From the NCBI GenBank assembly GCA_039090855.1, contig CM077011.1, positions 33,375,501 to 33,439,500 on the forward strand: a stretch of 64,000 bases of DNA, given 5' to 3'. Below the pieces are notes generated by a model. It was not told the origin of the DNA and did not search any database. It was given only the letters and a program-made list of their open reading frames with translations. The position numbers were made by a program, and so were the translations under genes. The DNA is from Macrothele yani (Eukaryota; Arthropoda; Arachnida; Araneae; Macrothelidae). Shown here in pieces: positions 21,231 through 32,959 of the stretch; positions within the stretch are counted from its first letter, which is position 1; each line of letters opens with the position of its first letter.

Positions 21231-21840
21231 CAACACGCTGAATATTGCAGCCCTTACGCGAGAGAATCCGCTTGCGCCGGTGATCGAGCCAAGGCCGTTT
21301 TGGTTTAAGCCGCGCATCCTAAATACTGAGACAGAAAGGCACAACAGGAATCAGACTCATGTTCAAGGTAAAACTAATTAGGCGATGATGATTTTTTTCA
21401 CTTATGCGAGTGATTTAGTCACTTTATTTTCTATTCGAGCTATTATTATTTTAATACGTTTGTAATTATTTCATTTTTCTGTAGGAGGTCTTATTACAAA
21501 TTAAGTATTTTCTTCATCGTCAGTTTTCAAACAACAGAATAATTTGGAGTTTGAGATCTTTTTTGTCCACTGACAATACCTTTCAATTATCTTTAAGAGA
21601 AGGTTCAATGTACTGTTTTACAATATTATTTCAAAAAACTTCTAAATATAAAATTTACTCTTGATAGCTACATAGCTTTTGTCTGAAGGACCGCGGACTG
21701 ATGCACAGACATCGTACAAATACATGTATAATGAATTAAGTACCCGGTTTCTTACAGTAACACAGTATATAATAGCTGATGCACAAAATGGTGAAGGGGA
21801 GTAAAAAATATCCTGTGCCATAGTAGCCAAAATTCATGCG
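21231..21840. other. No recognisable feature
   Basis: AT-rich spacer with no supported gene or repeat. Confidence 0.35.
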
Positions 21841-21842
21841 AT

Positions 21843-23797
21843 ATCATCATCATCATCATCATCATTGTCAAACATATCAATCCACTGCTGGACGAAGGTC
21901 TCTCCAAACCTCTTCCACAACGGTCTGTCTTGTGCCAGTCTCCTCCATGTTACTCCCGCATACTTTCGAATTTCATCCACCCATCTCTCATATGGTCTTC
22001 TTCTGGGTCTTTTCCTGTCACTTGGAATCCAATTTAAAATTCCGTCGGTCCATCGATGTTCTGTTCTTCTCGCAGTATGTCCAACCCATTGCCATTTCAG
22101 GAATTTTACTCTGATCATGATGATGTCTTCCACTCTTGTCATTTTTCTGATCCACGAGTAACTCTTCTTATCTCTCCTGGTTACACTAAGTATGCACCAA
22201 CTCCGTGCTCCTTTGAGTTGTCTGCAGCCTTTGTATGTCTATTTTAGTTAAGGTCCACGTCTCTGCACCATACGTAAGCACTGGAAGGATGCATTGATCA
22301 AACACTTTTCTTTTAAGAGATAATGGCATATTGCTCTTGAAAATTATGCAGTTTCTTCCAAAAGCTCTCCAGGCAAGTTTTATACTCCGATTAATTTCTT
22401 CCTGAATGTGGCCCTCACTTGATATCTTCTGTCCAAGATAAACGTACGCATCTGTTATCTCCAGCTTTTCTCCATCAATCGATAAATCTTCATTTTTTGT
22501 AAAAGCATTGTACATCACTTTTGTCTTCTGAAAGCTCATTTTTAATCCCACTTCTTTACTCTTGTCAGCAAGTTCCTGGATCATACTCTGCAGCTCTGAT
22601 GGGGTAGTTGCAAAAGTAACAACGTCATCCGCAAAACGAAGGTGAGTTAGATAATCTCCATTAATCTTTATCCCTTTGTTTTCCCAGTTCAGTGATTGAA
22701 AGACATTTTCCAATGTTGCATTAAAGAGCTTGGGAGATATGGTGTCACCTTGTCTCACTCTCTTTCCAATTTTTATGTGTGCTCAAACAGCCGAATCTTT
22801 GAACTTGCATTTTCATAGATGTTATTAATAATATTAATGTATGCATCTTCAACACCGCAGAATTTTAAAGCCATTGTAACTGCTGATGGTTTCACTGAAT
22901 CAAAGGTCTTTTTATAATCGATAAAAGCCATGCACAATGCAAGTTCATATTCCCTCGCTCTTTCAATTAGTTCTCTCAGTACGTGTATATGTTCTATAGT
23001 GCTGTAGCCACTCTTTAATACAGCTTGTTCTCGCGGTTGAGCCATGTCCAGTGTTACCTTCAAGCGGTGTGTAAGAACTTTAGTGAAGATTTTATAAACC
23101 ACTGATAGGAGGCTGATAGGTCTGTAGTTCCTGAGATCCTCAATGTCACCTTTTTTATGTAGCAGGATCACTGTAGCGTTGTTCCAATCCTCGGGAATCT
23201 TCCCTTTATTAAAGCATCGAGTGACAACTTGAGCGAGTGCTGTTTCGATTTCTCCACTTGCTTCTTATATGATGTCTACAGTAATTCCATCTTCTCCTGG
23301 AGCTTTTCCCCGCTTCATGTTCTTGATTGCATGTGCAACTTCTGCTGGGAGGACTGGAGGAACTCTGGTACTGGTATCTTTCATGATGTCTGGAGTGCAT
23401 ATATCATCCCTTTCATATAATTTGGAGTAGAAATCTTTCACTCTTGTCAAAATTTCGCCTCTATTTCTTGTTACAGAACCATCTTCTTTTCTCAGTGCCA
23501 TAATCTGTTTTCTTCCCTTACTGAGATGTCCCTTTGCTATCTTTAGGCTTTGGTTGTTTCAATTGCTTTCTTCACTAGTTCACAGTTTAATTTCCTTACG
23601 TCTTCAGTGATACTTTTTCGTACTGTCTTGCATAGCTCTATATATTCCACTTTGGAAGTCACATCTTCTTTAGTTGTCCTCATCTCTCTTCTTTTTTGCA
23701 TCAACATTTTGGTTTTTCCTGATAATTTGTTCACATGCAACTTGTTCTTGGACCCAGCTAATTTTGTTGCTGTTTCCATAAGAGCTTTGGTTACTTT
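21843..23797 (-). mobile_element. RTE-like LINE, copy A, 5'-truncated
   Basis: The minus strand ends 3' in (GATGAT)n, seen as ATCATCATCATC at 21844, the short microsatellite tail typical of RTE-type LINEs. The copy is closely similar to copy B (30274-32354), diverging from it at about 23797, the truncation point. Confidence 0.88.
21860..23790 (-). pseudogene. RTE-type reverse transcriptase, multiply frameshifted
   Basis: In order on the minus strand are the pre-RT linker (SKVEYIELCKTVRKSI), NYRPISLLSVVYKIFTK, MAFIDYKKTFDSV, the box around MRQGDTISPKLFN, the catalytic LRFADDVVTFA, VLTYGAETWTLTK, and the C-terminal WQWVGHTARRTEHRW...GRPYERWVDE..AGVTWRRLAQDR tail found in arthropod RTE proteins. 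Frame changes occur near 23505, 22765 and 22160, and there is a stop near 23265. The apurinic endonuclease domain is missing. Confidence 0.88.
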
Positions 23798-23879
23798 TAT
23801 ACTATTCACAATATCCGATCTCGCTACAGAACTTCAAAATAAAATACTTCGACAGACTATGGAAATTTAACAATTAATC

Positions 23880-24570
23880 AAACCCCCAAATATTCCCGAA
23901 AATCTCTCCTATTACCGGAAATTTTTCGTCATATGCATACGGGAAAAGGGAAAACGAAGGCTTTCCTTTAATATAAGAAAGCAATTGCGGAAAAGCTTGT
24001 GAAATGCAGAATTTTCCGCTAACACATCTTGAAAACAGTAAGTTACCGTCATTATAAGAAAGAAATTGCGGAGAAGTTTCTAAAATTTCTAAATTTTCCG
24101 TTAACACATCTTGAAAAAAGTAATTTACCTACAATATAAGAATAATTTTGGACAGGTTTCTGAAATTTCAGAATTTTCCGTTAACATATCTTGAAAACAA
24201 TAATCTACCGTCAATATAAGAAAGGAATTATGGAAAAGTTACTGAAAATTCAGAATTTTCCGTTGGCGTATATTGAAAAGAGTAATCTACCGTCAATATA
24301 AGAAAGGAATTGCAGAAATATTTCTGCCACCCCGGTGGCGCAATGGTCTAAGTGGTATAAGATCATTCATCCGTGATGGGTCCGGGTTCGAAATCCCGGT
24401 AAGGCATGGATGTTGTGTTTGTCTCAAAGCGCTGGCTCTTTCCCTTCCCTGAAACCAGTGGCCCACTGAGATGCTCACGATGGTCGTTAAACCTCCAATC
24501 CAAAAAAAATAAAAAAACAGAAAAAAAAATGTTTCAGAAAATTCAGAATTTTCCGTTAATATAAGTTATG
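23880..24570. repeat. ~81-bp minisatellite, about six units, interrupted by a SINE
   Basis: Units share CAGAATTTTCCGTTAACATA, then CTTGAAAACAATAATCTACC and GTCAATATAAGAAAGGAATT. Starts of the TTTTCCGTT element fall at about 81-base intervals (24090, 24171, 24252). The array resumes after the SINE at about 24535. Confidence 0.78.
24326..24515 (+). mobile_element. SINE S1 copy inside the ~81-bp minisatellite
   Basis: GCCACCCCGGTGGCGCAATG, a disrupted box B region (GGTTCGAAATCCC) and the S1 tail to CAATCCAAAAAAAAT. It is shortened internally compared with the copy at 2145, lacking part of the TTAGGGACGGGCGACTGC segment. Its target duplication is not clear. Confidence 0.85.
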
Positions 24571-24574
24571 AAAT

Positions 24575-25224
24575 TAGGGGTTGAAATTAATTAATTAACA
24601 AGGGGGAAGAGCCCGAAGAGTGTCACTAAATTATACTAATGATTTTATTAAATAATTGGCCTATTGAAAAATTAATCGGATAAATTAGTACGCTTAATTG
24701 GGGAGGTCGGTTAATGGGTTTCGTCTGGTTAAGAACAAAGGAATGAAAGAGGTTGTGTGAAGAGCCCACCCAGAGAAAAAGGGACCATCCAGCGTTGCGA
24801 AAGAGTGGCGCTTGTGCCCTCATGAATAGGCTTTCAAGTGGGCCATTAATACCAAATATCCGTAGGTGACGCCGAAAGTTATGGTTATCGGGGATCGGAG
24901 GCCAGTGACAAGCGCCTGTACGAAAGAAAAGAAATCCCAAGAGGTTGACAAAAATCAGACGGTGAGCAACAGAGACGCGGGAGAAGTGCAGGATGAGAAT
25001 AACAGCAGCTGACTCTTGAAGCTCGCAGAGTTAAGACGGAAAGGGCTTGCTGCCCGAAGAAAGATAAGTAGTGGTCTCCAATCACAGATGTAAGTCGTTC
25101 GGTCTACTGGCTATGAAATGAAAGAAATAGCCCAAAATACCCGATTCGCAGTTGTCAGTATATTGAGGTACTATTAATTGAAAACGAAGCATAGAGCGGT
25201 TTATGCTTGGGGTTTCTTGGATAG
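24575..25224. other. No recognisable gene
   Basis: Moderately GC-balanced sequence. Minus-strand frames at 24626-24940 and 24885-25085 overlap in different phases and show no domain. Confidence 0.35.
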
Positions 25225-25225
25225 G

Positions 25226-25510
25226 AGGAGGGACTCATAGATCAGGAAAATCAAGGCAATTGATGGCCTCGTGATCTTCAAATGGCAATGGGCTGGACAT
25301 ACTGCTGGAAGAATTGACCACCGTTGGACAACTGAAATACTGGACTGGATTCCAAGGGACAGGAAAAGACTTAGAACAAGACCATACGGGAGATGGGAGG
25401 ATAAAATTAAAGCGTTTCGGAGGAGACTGGATCAAGACAAAGTTGTGGAATAAATTTGAGAAGACCTTCCTTCAGCAGTGGATTGATAATTGATGACGAT
25501 AATGATGATG
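25226..25510 (+). mobile_element. RTE-like LINE 3' fragment, copy D
   Basis: The plus strand encodes IFKWQWAGHTAGRIDHRWTT followed by LDWIPRDRKRLRTRPYGRWED, the same C-terminal tail as LINE copies A-C. It ends in GATGACGATAATGATGATG. Everything upstream in the LINE is missing. Confidence 0.85.
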
Positions 25511-26600
25511 TATTAGTAAGGAATATTAACGGGTGGTAATTACTGGAATTCCACGTAAGATTAATTTCAATAATTTTCACTTGTGTGGTTAAGGAAAGCT
25601 GAACCACTCACAAACAGAAAAAATCAACCGCGAGCACTAAAAATGTATCTTCACAAATTCATCGTGTGTGGTGCGCACTTCAATTTAAGACGAGGTTTTG
25701 TTTTGACAATCAGGTTGTAAGTTGAGTAAATGCAGACATCCCTGGTTTTACGACGGTGTACTGTATCGAAGATTGTGTGTGGGGGGGAGGTATTATTATT
25801 ATTATTACATTCGGCCTTCGATATATCGCTCCTCGGTTTACCGGCACTCTTGCATAACACCACTCCTTGGGTCTGAACAAACGTGATCTATATAAATATC
25901 CTTTGAAAGGGCAGCTTATAAAGCTCTAACAGACACAAACAAAAGCAATTCTACAAATAAAAATTAAATGCTAACAAATTATCACCTTTCCAACACATTG
26001 TTAATAAAATTTATTCAGTTGAAACTACTCGTGATAATTGATGATTACGCAATTTAATTACTTAAACCATCAAATTAAAAACATAAAAGTAATTTAAATC
26101 AGAGTGTGAAACTCAGCTTTTCAACTACTTAGCATTTAGACACAGACAATGCCTACACCCTAACTCTAATTTTTCATTACTTTTACTTTAAAGCTTTCGT
26201 ATCTGCGCATTCCTAATTTCAAAAGGGCTGGACCTACGGCGTCACGTCTTTCCCGCCTGTCAAGATTCGGTTGAATTGCATACTGGCGACTAAATCTTTC
26301 GATGGACTAGTAAGCGAAAATAGCTGTCAAAGTTACTGAAGCTTGGCTTCAGAAATTTGAATCCTTGATTCATGATCTCCAACACCCTTGCCATCCGCCA
26401 ACCGTGAATGCATATTACTGCACCAACCTGCCTTGGAGCATAATTCAATTGTGGCGTACTTTAATATTATAGACACTGATTCAATCGAAGATGCGAATCA
26501 GTGTCTTCTAACAATAAAAAAATTATTTTCAATAGGAGTAACTGTCGAGGTAAGAGGAAGCAGCCTAACAGGGACACCCGGGTGCCAACACGGATGGTAG
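25511..26600. other. No recognisable gene; one (ATT)n tract
   Basis: A TATTATTATTATTATTAC tract lies at about 25790-25807. The rest has no feature I can support. 26480-26600 may be the decayed N-terminal part of the following transposase. Confidence 0.35.
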
Positions 26601-26639
26601 CCAAAAAAAACATAAAAGCACAGCTTCCCAACTCAGCGC

Positions 26640-27370
26640 AGAGTTGAATACGCACCGCGACTGACCTGTTTCCATCAAAACTCGTCGTCGGGAGCTTCAC
26701 GGAGTCAACATTCACGGTGGTGTTGCTATCGCCCGATCCTAGATCACCAAACGTCGGTTGCAAAGGTGCCAGCAGCGCAAATCGTGGACGTTGAACAACG
26801 TGAAATGTGTATTGTTCTCCGAGGAATCGTCATTCACTGTCTTTCCCAAAACCGGGAGAGTTTACGTGTGGAGACACCCCCCACAGGCTTACCACCCAGA
26901 CTGTTTATTGCCCACAGTGAAGTACGGAGGTAGACCGGTGATGGTTTGGGCCGCAATATCGTGGCACACAGTCAGCCTGCCGATCGTTTTTGAGGGGCAT
27001 ATCACTGCCAAGGACTATCGGACCATTCCGGAGGGCCAGGTGCACTCAGTGGTTCATGCATTGTACCCTGACGGTGGTGCCGTGTATCAGGATGATAACG
27101 CACCGATACACAGAGCCAAACTGGTGGAAGAGTGGTTTACTGAGCGTGAAAGTGAGATTGAACATCTATCGTGGCTTGCACAGTCACCCACTTGAATATT
27201 ATTGAGCCACGCTGGGGTGTTCTGGAGGAGTGAATCAGGAAACGTTTTCCTCCACCATCATCACATCGTGGACTAGCCACTTTTCTGCAAGAGGAATGGC
27301 TTCAAATCCCTGTGGTCCCTGAACAGGACTTGTATGTGTTCTTCCCACAACGAATTCCTACGCCGTACTA
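26640..27370 (+). pseudogene. Tc1-family transposase, N-terminally degraded
   Basis: A decayed segment RRELHGVNIHGGVAIARS near 26680 precedes a continuous 145-codon frame (26758-27195) with WTLNNVKCVLFSEESSFTVF (first catalytic Asp replaced by Glu) and VYQDDNAPIHRAKLVEEWF (second Asp). A frame change at 27190 leads to LNIIEPRWGVLEE, holding the Glu region. No terminal inverted repeats were found. It is inactive. Confidence 0.8.
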
Positions 27371-27557
27371 ATACATTACTGTGTCTTAAACCCATGTGTT
27401 TCAATTCCGTTGTCTATCTTCTGTATATACACTTATGTTCGTGAAATATAGAGCATTTGAAAGGAGTCGAGCTACGACTTTGGTTTTCACAAGATACGTT
27501 CATTGGGCAATACAGAACAACTGACCAGCATCTCGGTGTCATACGTACCAGGTGCGT

Positions 27558-28200
27558 CTAATAATCGGTCTGGCCATCTCTGTCTTGTATCACCTGTTGT
27601 ACGCGCTGAGGCATTGAATCAATTAATGTTTAAATTGTGTCCTGTGGAACAGCCCTGCAAGCTGTATTTACCCGCGTCCAAAGTTCACCTGGAGTTGCTT
27701 GCGGACGGTCGTATCGCTGCACCTGTCTTTTGAGCGTGTCCCAGAGATTTTCAATGGGTGATAAATCCGGCGATCAAGCCGGCCACGGCAGAAATGGAAC
27801 GTTGTTATCCCTGGAGAAGGCACGTGTTGTCTCTGTAACATGCGATGTGGCATTGTCCTGCTGGAATATAGCCCCGGGGATATCCTGCAGGTAAGGAAGG
27901 GCGACCGGCCGTATAATGTCATTGACGTAGCGGGCATTCCTTATGGCGGTATGAAATTTCACGATAGGGGGATCTGCTGTCGTACCCGATAGCAGTCCAG
28001 GCTATAATGCCTCACGTTGGTACGGTATGCCTAGTGCGAAAACACTCATCCCGACGCCTCGCCACTTGTCGTCGGCGGACACAGATGTGGCTATAATTTT
28101 CGTCTAAACAGAAGCGCGTTTTGTTCAAGAACAAGATATTGTGCCATTCGTCACGCCACTCCCGTCGTTCGACGCACTATTGCGTCCTGGCAGTCAGTTG
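27558..28200 (-). pseudogene. Tc1-family transposase, C-terminal two thirds
   Basis: The minus strand reads WRDEWHNILFLNKTRFCLDE (first Asp position now Asn) near 28150. After a frame change it reads RYVNDIIRPVALPYLQDIPG, AIFQQDNATSHVTETTRAFS and, past a stop, SPDLSPIENLWDTLKRQVQR. A TAG at 27558-27560 ends the protein after DRDGQTDY. The N-terminal DNA-binding region and the terminal repeats are missing. Confidence 0.82.
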
Positions 28201-28289
28201 CTGCGGTGTGAAAGGTAGCTCCTCTCCGAGAGGGGGGCGTTCGTCTCCTTCAGAGGGGCCGAAGAACCTGCAGTCTGCTCTGTCAAAAC

Positions 28290-29360
28290 CAGTGATGTAG
28301 TTCCAAATAAAAAAGTTCCTTAGCGGTGAACAAACTAGGAAAAATTACCCTCGAAGGTTTCAAAATCTGATTCTTGTTTTTACTATTTATTATTAATTTT
28401 TAATTACTAATTACCAATATCAATTGATATTAAAACTGCGTAATGAGAGCAATTTTAAATAATAAGAGGAATGTAACGCGAGGAGAGACTTATGCTATGA
28501 TTATAAATTTTTTATTTAAATACGGCTCTTTGCCGTTCAATACGATTTTAAATATTTGGGAATATCTGTGAACTAACAGAGTAACATTAATTCAATTTGA
28601 CTAATGCGCCATTTCCGCTTAGATTGTGTGTTACACGTGGAAGATTTTTTCTGTTGCCCGTAAGGAGGCAGAGAGTGAGCTCATGGGATTACTTTTATTG
28701 GAGCCAATACCAGTGGCGAGTTGTTTAATATACGTAAATGCCCATCAGTGCCGTTTTCTCTCTGAGCACTGAAATCTTAACCCCACCGAGTAGCCATCTC
28801 CTACAAATTTATTTTGACTGCCATCTAGATAAAGGAGTTCACATTCTCTTTGTGATAGAATCTCATGTTTTGTAAGACACCCTACTGCGTGATCCAACTG
28901 TGTAGATTAACCTGCACAGTATTTTTTGTTTATTTATTTCTGGGTTTAACAACTACCACGTGAAACTCGCATGGCTATAAGCAGTCGCCCGTCCCTGATT
29001 TCGAGTCACTTGTTCCACGGAAGAGACACATCCAGCACCTTTGGCTATGCACACCATCCCATGACTCATCCGGTTTTGGGACTCAGTCTTAGCTCGGAAG
29101 AATGATCAGAAGCGTACACTTCAGGCCACTTTAGTGTACCACCCGGGCGGCCATTTTCGTAGTATGAACATTCGGGTAAGATACGAGTATGTTTGCATAC
29201 AGGACAGTTTTCACTATTTTTACATACATGATCATTTAAAAAAGTTCCTTAGTCCAGATTCTCTTGCCATGTAACCACGAAAAGTGATTTAGCGGCGCTA
29301 AGCCTAGAAAAATAGTTCCTTAGCGCCGATAAGGCGCGCTAAGCCCCTTCTACATCACTG
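28290..29360. mobile_element. hAT-type non-autonomous element, 1.07 kb
   Basis: Perfect inverted ends CAGTGATGTAG (28290-28300) and CTACATCACTG (29350-29360) are flanked by GTCAAAAC and GTAATAAC, an imperfect 8-bp duplication (6/8). Subterminal TTCCTTAGCG repeats occur in inverted form at both ends (28314 and 29310). No transposase is seen inside, and a diverged SINE lies within. The 8-bp flank and CAGTG tip favour hAT. Confidence 0.6.
28925..29160 (-). mobile_element. Diverged SINE S1 variant
   Basis: The reverse complement begins GCCGCCCGGGTGGTACACTA and ends GTTGTTAAACCCAGAAATA, with the S1 tail (GACGGGCGACTGCTTATAGC) recognisable. The central part differs from S1 (GAGTCATGGGATGGTGTGCA), so this may be a separate subfamily. 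Confidence 0.55.
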
Positions 29361-29428
29361 GTAATAACCGGCGACGAACTTTTAACAAACGCGTTGAACA
29401 AAACGTTTTTCATTTCGTTATTTAAACT

Positions 29429-29464
<36 letters not shown>

Positions 29465-29526
29465 CAACCTCTATCGTGAGTAACTCTATCGGGTATAAGC
29501 ATTCGCCCGTCCCTAATTTGAGGATA
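29429..29526. repeat. (GT)n microsatellite followed by an inverted SINE S1 tail fragment
   Basis: About 34 bases of GT repeat end near 29462. The next 55 bases (GAGTAACTCTATCGGGTATAAGCATTCGCCCGTCCC in two adjoining parts) match the S1 3' end in reverse. Confidence 0.7.
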
Positions 29527-29539
29527 ATACAAAATGTGA

Positions 29540-29965
29540 TAAATATAGACTGTGTGAGTGTGTGGGACAGAAAATAAAAGGCAGAACTGAAAATAACAAG
29601 AAAGAAGCTGATACAGAGGAAACTAAAATTTAATGATAGACTCAATGAGGAAGAACTAAAGGTCAGCGTTTTAAAACGCGGAGTATCCCAAGAAATAAAA
29701 GGAAAGTTACTTGAAGACGCTCGAGGGTGGGGTCAGGAAAATGCTAAAGTGTTGAAATTGGCAAGAAGAAAAATTCGCGGAGTGACTTTGGAAAGGCACA
29801 GAGTCGACGAAGAAACGTGATGGCGGAATGGTGAAGTACAGCAACGAGTAGAAGAAAAGAAAAAATGCCAGTTAATATGCAGACAGACGGTCCAAATCGA
29901 GAGCTGTATAAAACAACCAGAATGGCAGCTAAAACGGCAGTGGCAATTGCTGCGTGTCTGTCATA
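29540..29965 (+). mobile_element. LINE linker-region fragment
   Basis: The plus strand encodes LKVSVLKRGVSQEIKGKLLE, then VDEET-WRNGEVQQRVEEKK and LYKTTRMAAKTAVAIAA. This matches the region between endonuclease and reverse transcriptase in arthropod RTE-like proteins, where ETWWWNEEVQ is characteristic. A TGA replaces the first Trp. It is truncated on both sides and abuts modular repeat M2. Confidence 0.6.
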
Positions 29966-30273
29966 GAAATAACCACTGTCTTTTGAGCAGTTCTTTTTTT
30001 TTACACTTTCCAACCGTAGATTGAAGAAGCGCATATGCGCCAGCTTTGTCCGTCTGTCTGTCCGCACGATAACTCGCGTAAAAATGGTTCGATTTCGATG
30101 AAATTTTAATATGTGGTAGGGAACAACTGGGAACGAACCCTATTGAAAATGAACGAAATGGGGTCAAAGGTGAAGACATAGGAGCGGGATCCATTCCATC
30201 GCCCTTATGCGTCATAACTTACGTAGAAATGCTTCGATTGCGGCAAAACTTTATCATATTGTTTCGGAGGTAT

Positions 30274-32354
30274 CATCATCATCATCATCGTCAACCATTA
30301 TCAATCCACTGCTGGACGAAGGTCTCCCCAAGTTTCCTCCACAACGGTCTGTCTTGTGCCAGTCTCCTCCATGTCACTCCCGCATATTTACGAATTTCAT
30401 CCACCCATCTCCCATGTGGTCTTTTTCTGGGTCTTTTCCTGTCCCTTGGAATCCAATCTAAAATTTCGGCTGTCCATCTATGGTCTGTCCTTCTGGCAGT
30501 ATGTCCAGCCCATTGCCATTTCAGGGATTTAACTCTGATCATGATGTCTTCCACTCGTCATTTTTCGGATCCACGAGTTCCTCTTCTTAGCTCTCCTGGT
30601 TATACCAAGCATGCACCTCTCCATGCTACTTTGAGTTGTCTGCAGCCTTTGTATGTCTCTTTTAGTTAAGGTCCACGTCTCTGCACCATACGTAAGCACT
30701 GGAAGGATGCATTGATCAAACACTTTTCTTTTAAGACATAATGGCATATTGCTCTTGAAAATTATGCTGTTTCTTCCAAAAGCTCTCCAGGCAAGTTTTG
30801 TACGCCGATTAATTTCTTCATCAATGTGACCCTCACTTGATATCTGCTGTCCAAGATAAACATACGTATCTGTTATCTCCAGTTTTCTCCATCAATCGAT
30901 AAATCTTCATTTCTTGTAAAAGCATTGAACATCACTTTTGTCTTCTGAAAGTTCATTTTTAATCCCACTTCTTTACTCTTGTCAGCAAGTTCCTGGATCA
31001 TACTCTGCAGCTCTGATGGGGTAGTTGCAAAAATGACTACGTCATCAGCAAAACGAAGGTGGGTTAGATAATCTCCATTAATCTTTATCCCTTTGTTTTC
31101 CCAGTTCAGTGATTGAAAGACATTTTCCAATGTGGCAGTAAAGAGCTTCGGAGATATGGTGTCACCTTGTCTCACTCCCTTTCCAATTTTTATGTGTGTT
31201 GCATTTTCAAACAGCCGAATCTTTGCACTTGCATTTTCATAGATGTTATTAATAATATTAATGTATGCATCTTCAATACCGCAGGATTTCAGAGCCGTGG
31301 TAACTGCTGATGGTTTCACCGAATCAAAGGCTTTTTCATAATCGATAAAAGCCATGCACAATGGAAGTTCATATTCCCTCGCTCTTTCAATTAGTTCTCT
31401 CAGTACGTGGATATGATCTATTGTGCTGTAGCCACTCCTGAATCCAGCTTGTTCTCTCGGTTGAGCCATGTCCAGTGTTACCTTCAAGCGGTGTGAAAGA
31501 ACTTTAGTGAAGATTTTATAAACCACTGATAGGAGGCTGATAGGTCTGTAGTTCCTGAGATCCTCAATGTCACCTTTTTTATGTAGCAGGATCATTGTAG
31601 CATTGTTCCAATCCTCAGGGATCTTCCCTTCATTAAGGCATCGAGTGAAATTTTGGGCGAGTACTGTTTCAATTTCTCCACTTGCTTCTTGTATGATGTC
31701 TATAGTAATTCCATCTTCTCCTGGAGCTTTCCCCCGCTTCATGTTCTTGATTGCATGAGCAACTTCTGCTGGGAGGACTGGAAGAACTCTGGTACCTTTC
31801 ATGATGTCTGGAGTACGTGTATCATCCCTTTCATATAATTTGGAGTAGAAATCTTTCACTCTTGTCAAAATTTCGCCTCTATTTCTTGTTATAGAACCAT
31901 CTTCTTTTCTCAGAGCCATAATCTGTTTTCTTCCCTTACTGAGATGTCCCTTTGCTATCTTCAGGCTTTGGTTGTTTTCAATTGCTTTCCTCACTAGCTC
32001 ACAGTTGAATTTCCTTACGTCTTCAGTGATACTTTTTCGTGTTGTCTTGCATAGCTCCATATATTCCACTTTGGAAGTCACATCTTCTTTAGTTGTCCTC
32101 ATCTCTCTTCTTTTTGCATCAACATTTTGGTTTTTCCTGATAATTTGTTCACATGCAACTTGTTCTTAGACCCAGCTAATTTTGTTGCTGTTTCCATTAG
32201 AGCTTTGGTTACTTTTCTGTTAACTTCAGAAATATCCACTTCTTCCGATGTTAGGCCTTCTAAAGCAGAGAATCTGTTCTTCAGTTCCAACTTGAAAGTA
32301 TTATGGTATACTGAACACCATAATACTCTGTTCTTCAGTTCCAACTTGAAAGTA
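30274..32354 (-). mobile_element. RTE-like LINE, copy B, 2.08 kb with target duplication
   Basis: It is flanked by a perfect 12-bp duplication TTTCGGAGGTAT (30262-30273 and 32355-32366) within modular repeat M2. The 3' end is a (GAT)n tail (ATCATCATCATCATCATCG on the plus strand). It is 5'-truncated at 32354, where a small rearrangement duplicates CTGTTCTTCAGTTCCAACTT. Confidence 0.93.
30291..32330 (-). pseudogene. RTE-type reverse transcriptase, best-preserved copy
   Basis: A 409-codon frame (32102 down to 30873) holds the whole reverse transcriptase core: GKAPGEDGITIDIIQ, NYRPISLLSVVYKIFTKV, CMAFIDYEKAFDSV, GVRQGDTISPKLF and the catalytic LRFADDVVIFATT. A one-base deletion near 32102 separates it from the upstream linker. 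Another near 30873 cuts off the C-terminal part, which continues in other frames as VLTYGAETWTLTK (30700) and KWQWAGHTARRTDHRWTAEI (30530). No endonuclease domain is present. It is a processed, 5'-truncated copy. Confidence 0.92.
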
Positions 32355-32520
32355 TTTCGGAGGTATACTGAACACGTTCTGTTGAATATCATCGAAATGG
32401 GGTCAAAGGTCAGGACACAGGAGCGAGATTTATTCCACAGCCATTTACCTCATAACTAATAACTTGAATAATTATTTCTGGTATGTTGGGAAGCGTATCA
32501 TAATCAATGCATTGCATGAT

Positions 32521-32951
32521 TTTATTAACTTGTTTTGTTGTGCTGCTCCGTGAAAAGGATTTTAACAGTGAAAAATTTTCAGATTATTATCTTGATTTTC
32601 TTTTCGTGTTAAATAAAGTTTGTTTTGTTTGCGAGTGGGGCAAAGAGTAAACGAGCTCCTACGACGGTACAGGCCACACAAACCGTAGCTTCTATCTGTA
32701 GTAGCAGCGTCTGCTGTTCATCAATGGAAAACATCAGCGGCACTGAATTTTGAGTATCCCAGAAGAGCGGCAATGCTAAGCACTGATTGCTTATTCAAGT
32801 GGCATCAAACCGCCATGCCGCTTTCAAATTCCGTCAGCTCAGTGCGGAATAATAGCTTCCATTGTTGTCTGACAAGTGTGCCAACGCTCCCTTCATAAAA
32901 AAAAAAACCCAACACACATCGCGAGTGCGCTCCTGGTTCTGCAAATGTACG
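32521..32951. other. No recognisable gene
   Basis: Unassigned sequence between the M2 repeat and a hAT element, including a short run of A at 32899-32908. Confidence 0.35.
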
Positions 32952-32959
32952 TTTATTTG

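Larger units (their letters stand above)
29985..32520 (+). repeat. Modular repeat family M2, copy 1, split by LINE copy B
   Basis: The head contains the palindrome GCGCATATGCGC (near 30031) and TTTGTCCGTCTGTCTGTCCG. Modules include ATGGTTCGATTTCGATGAAA and a GGGTCAAAGGTGA (30160). After the LINE, the element resumes with GGGGTCAAAGGTCA (32399-32412) and a tail (CTTGAATAATTATTTCTGGT...AATGCATTGCATG) that recurs inverted at 56308-56400. Confidence 0.75.
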
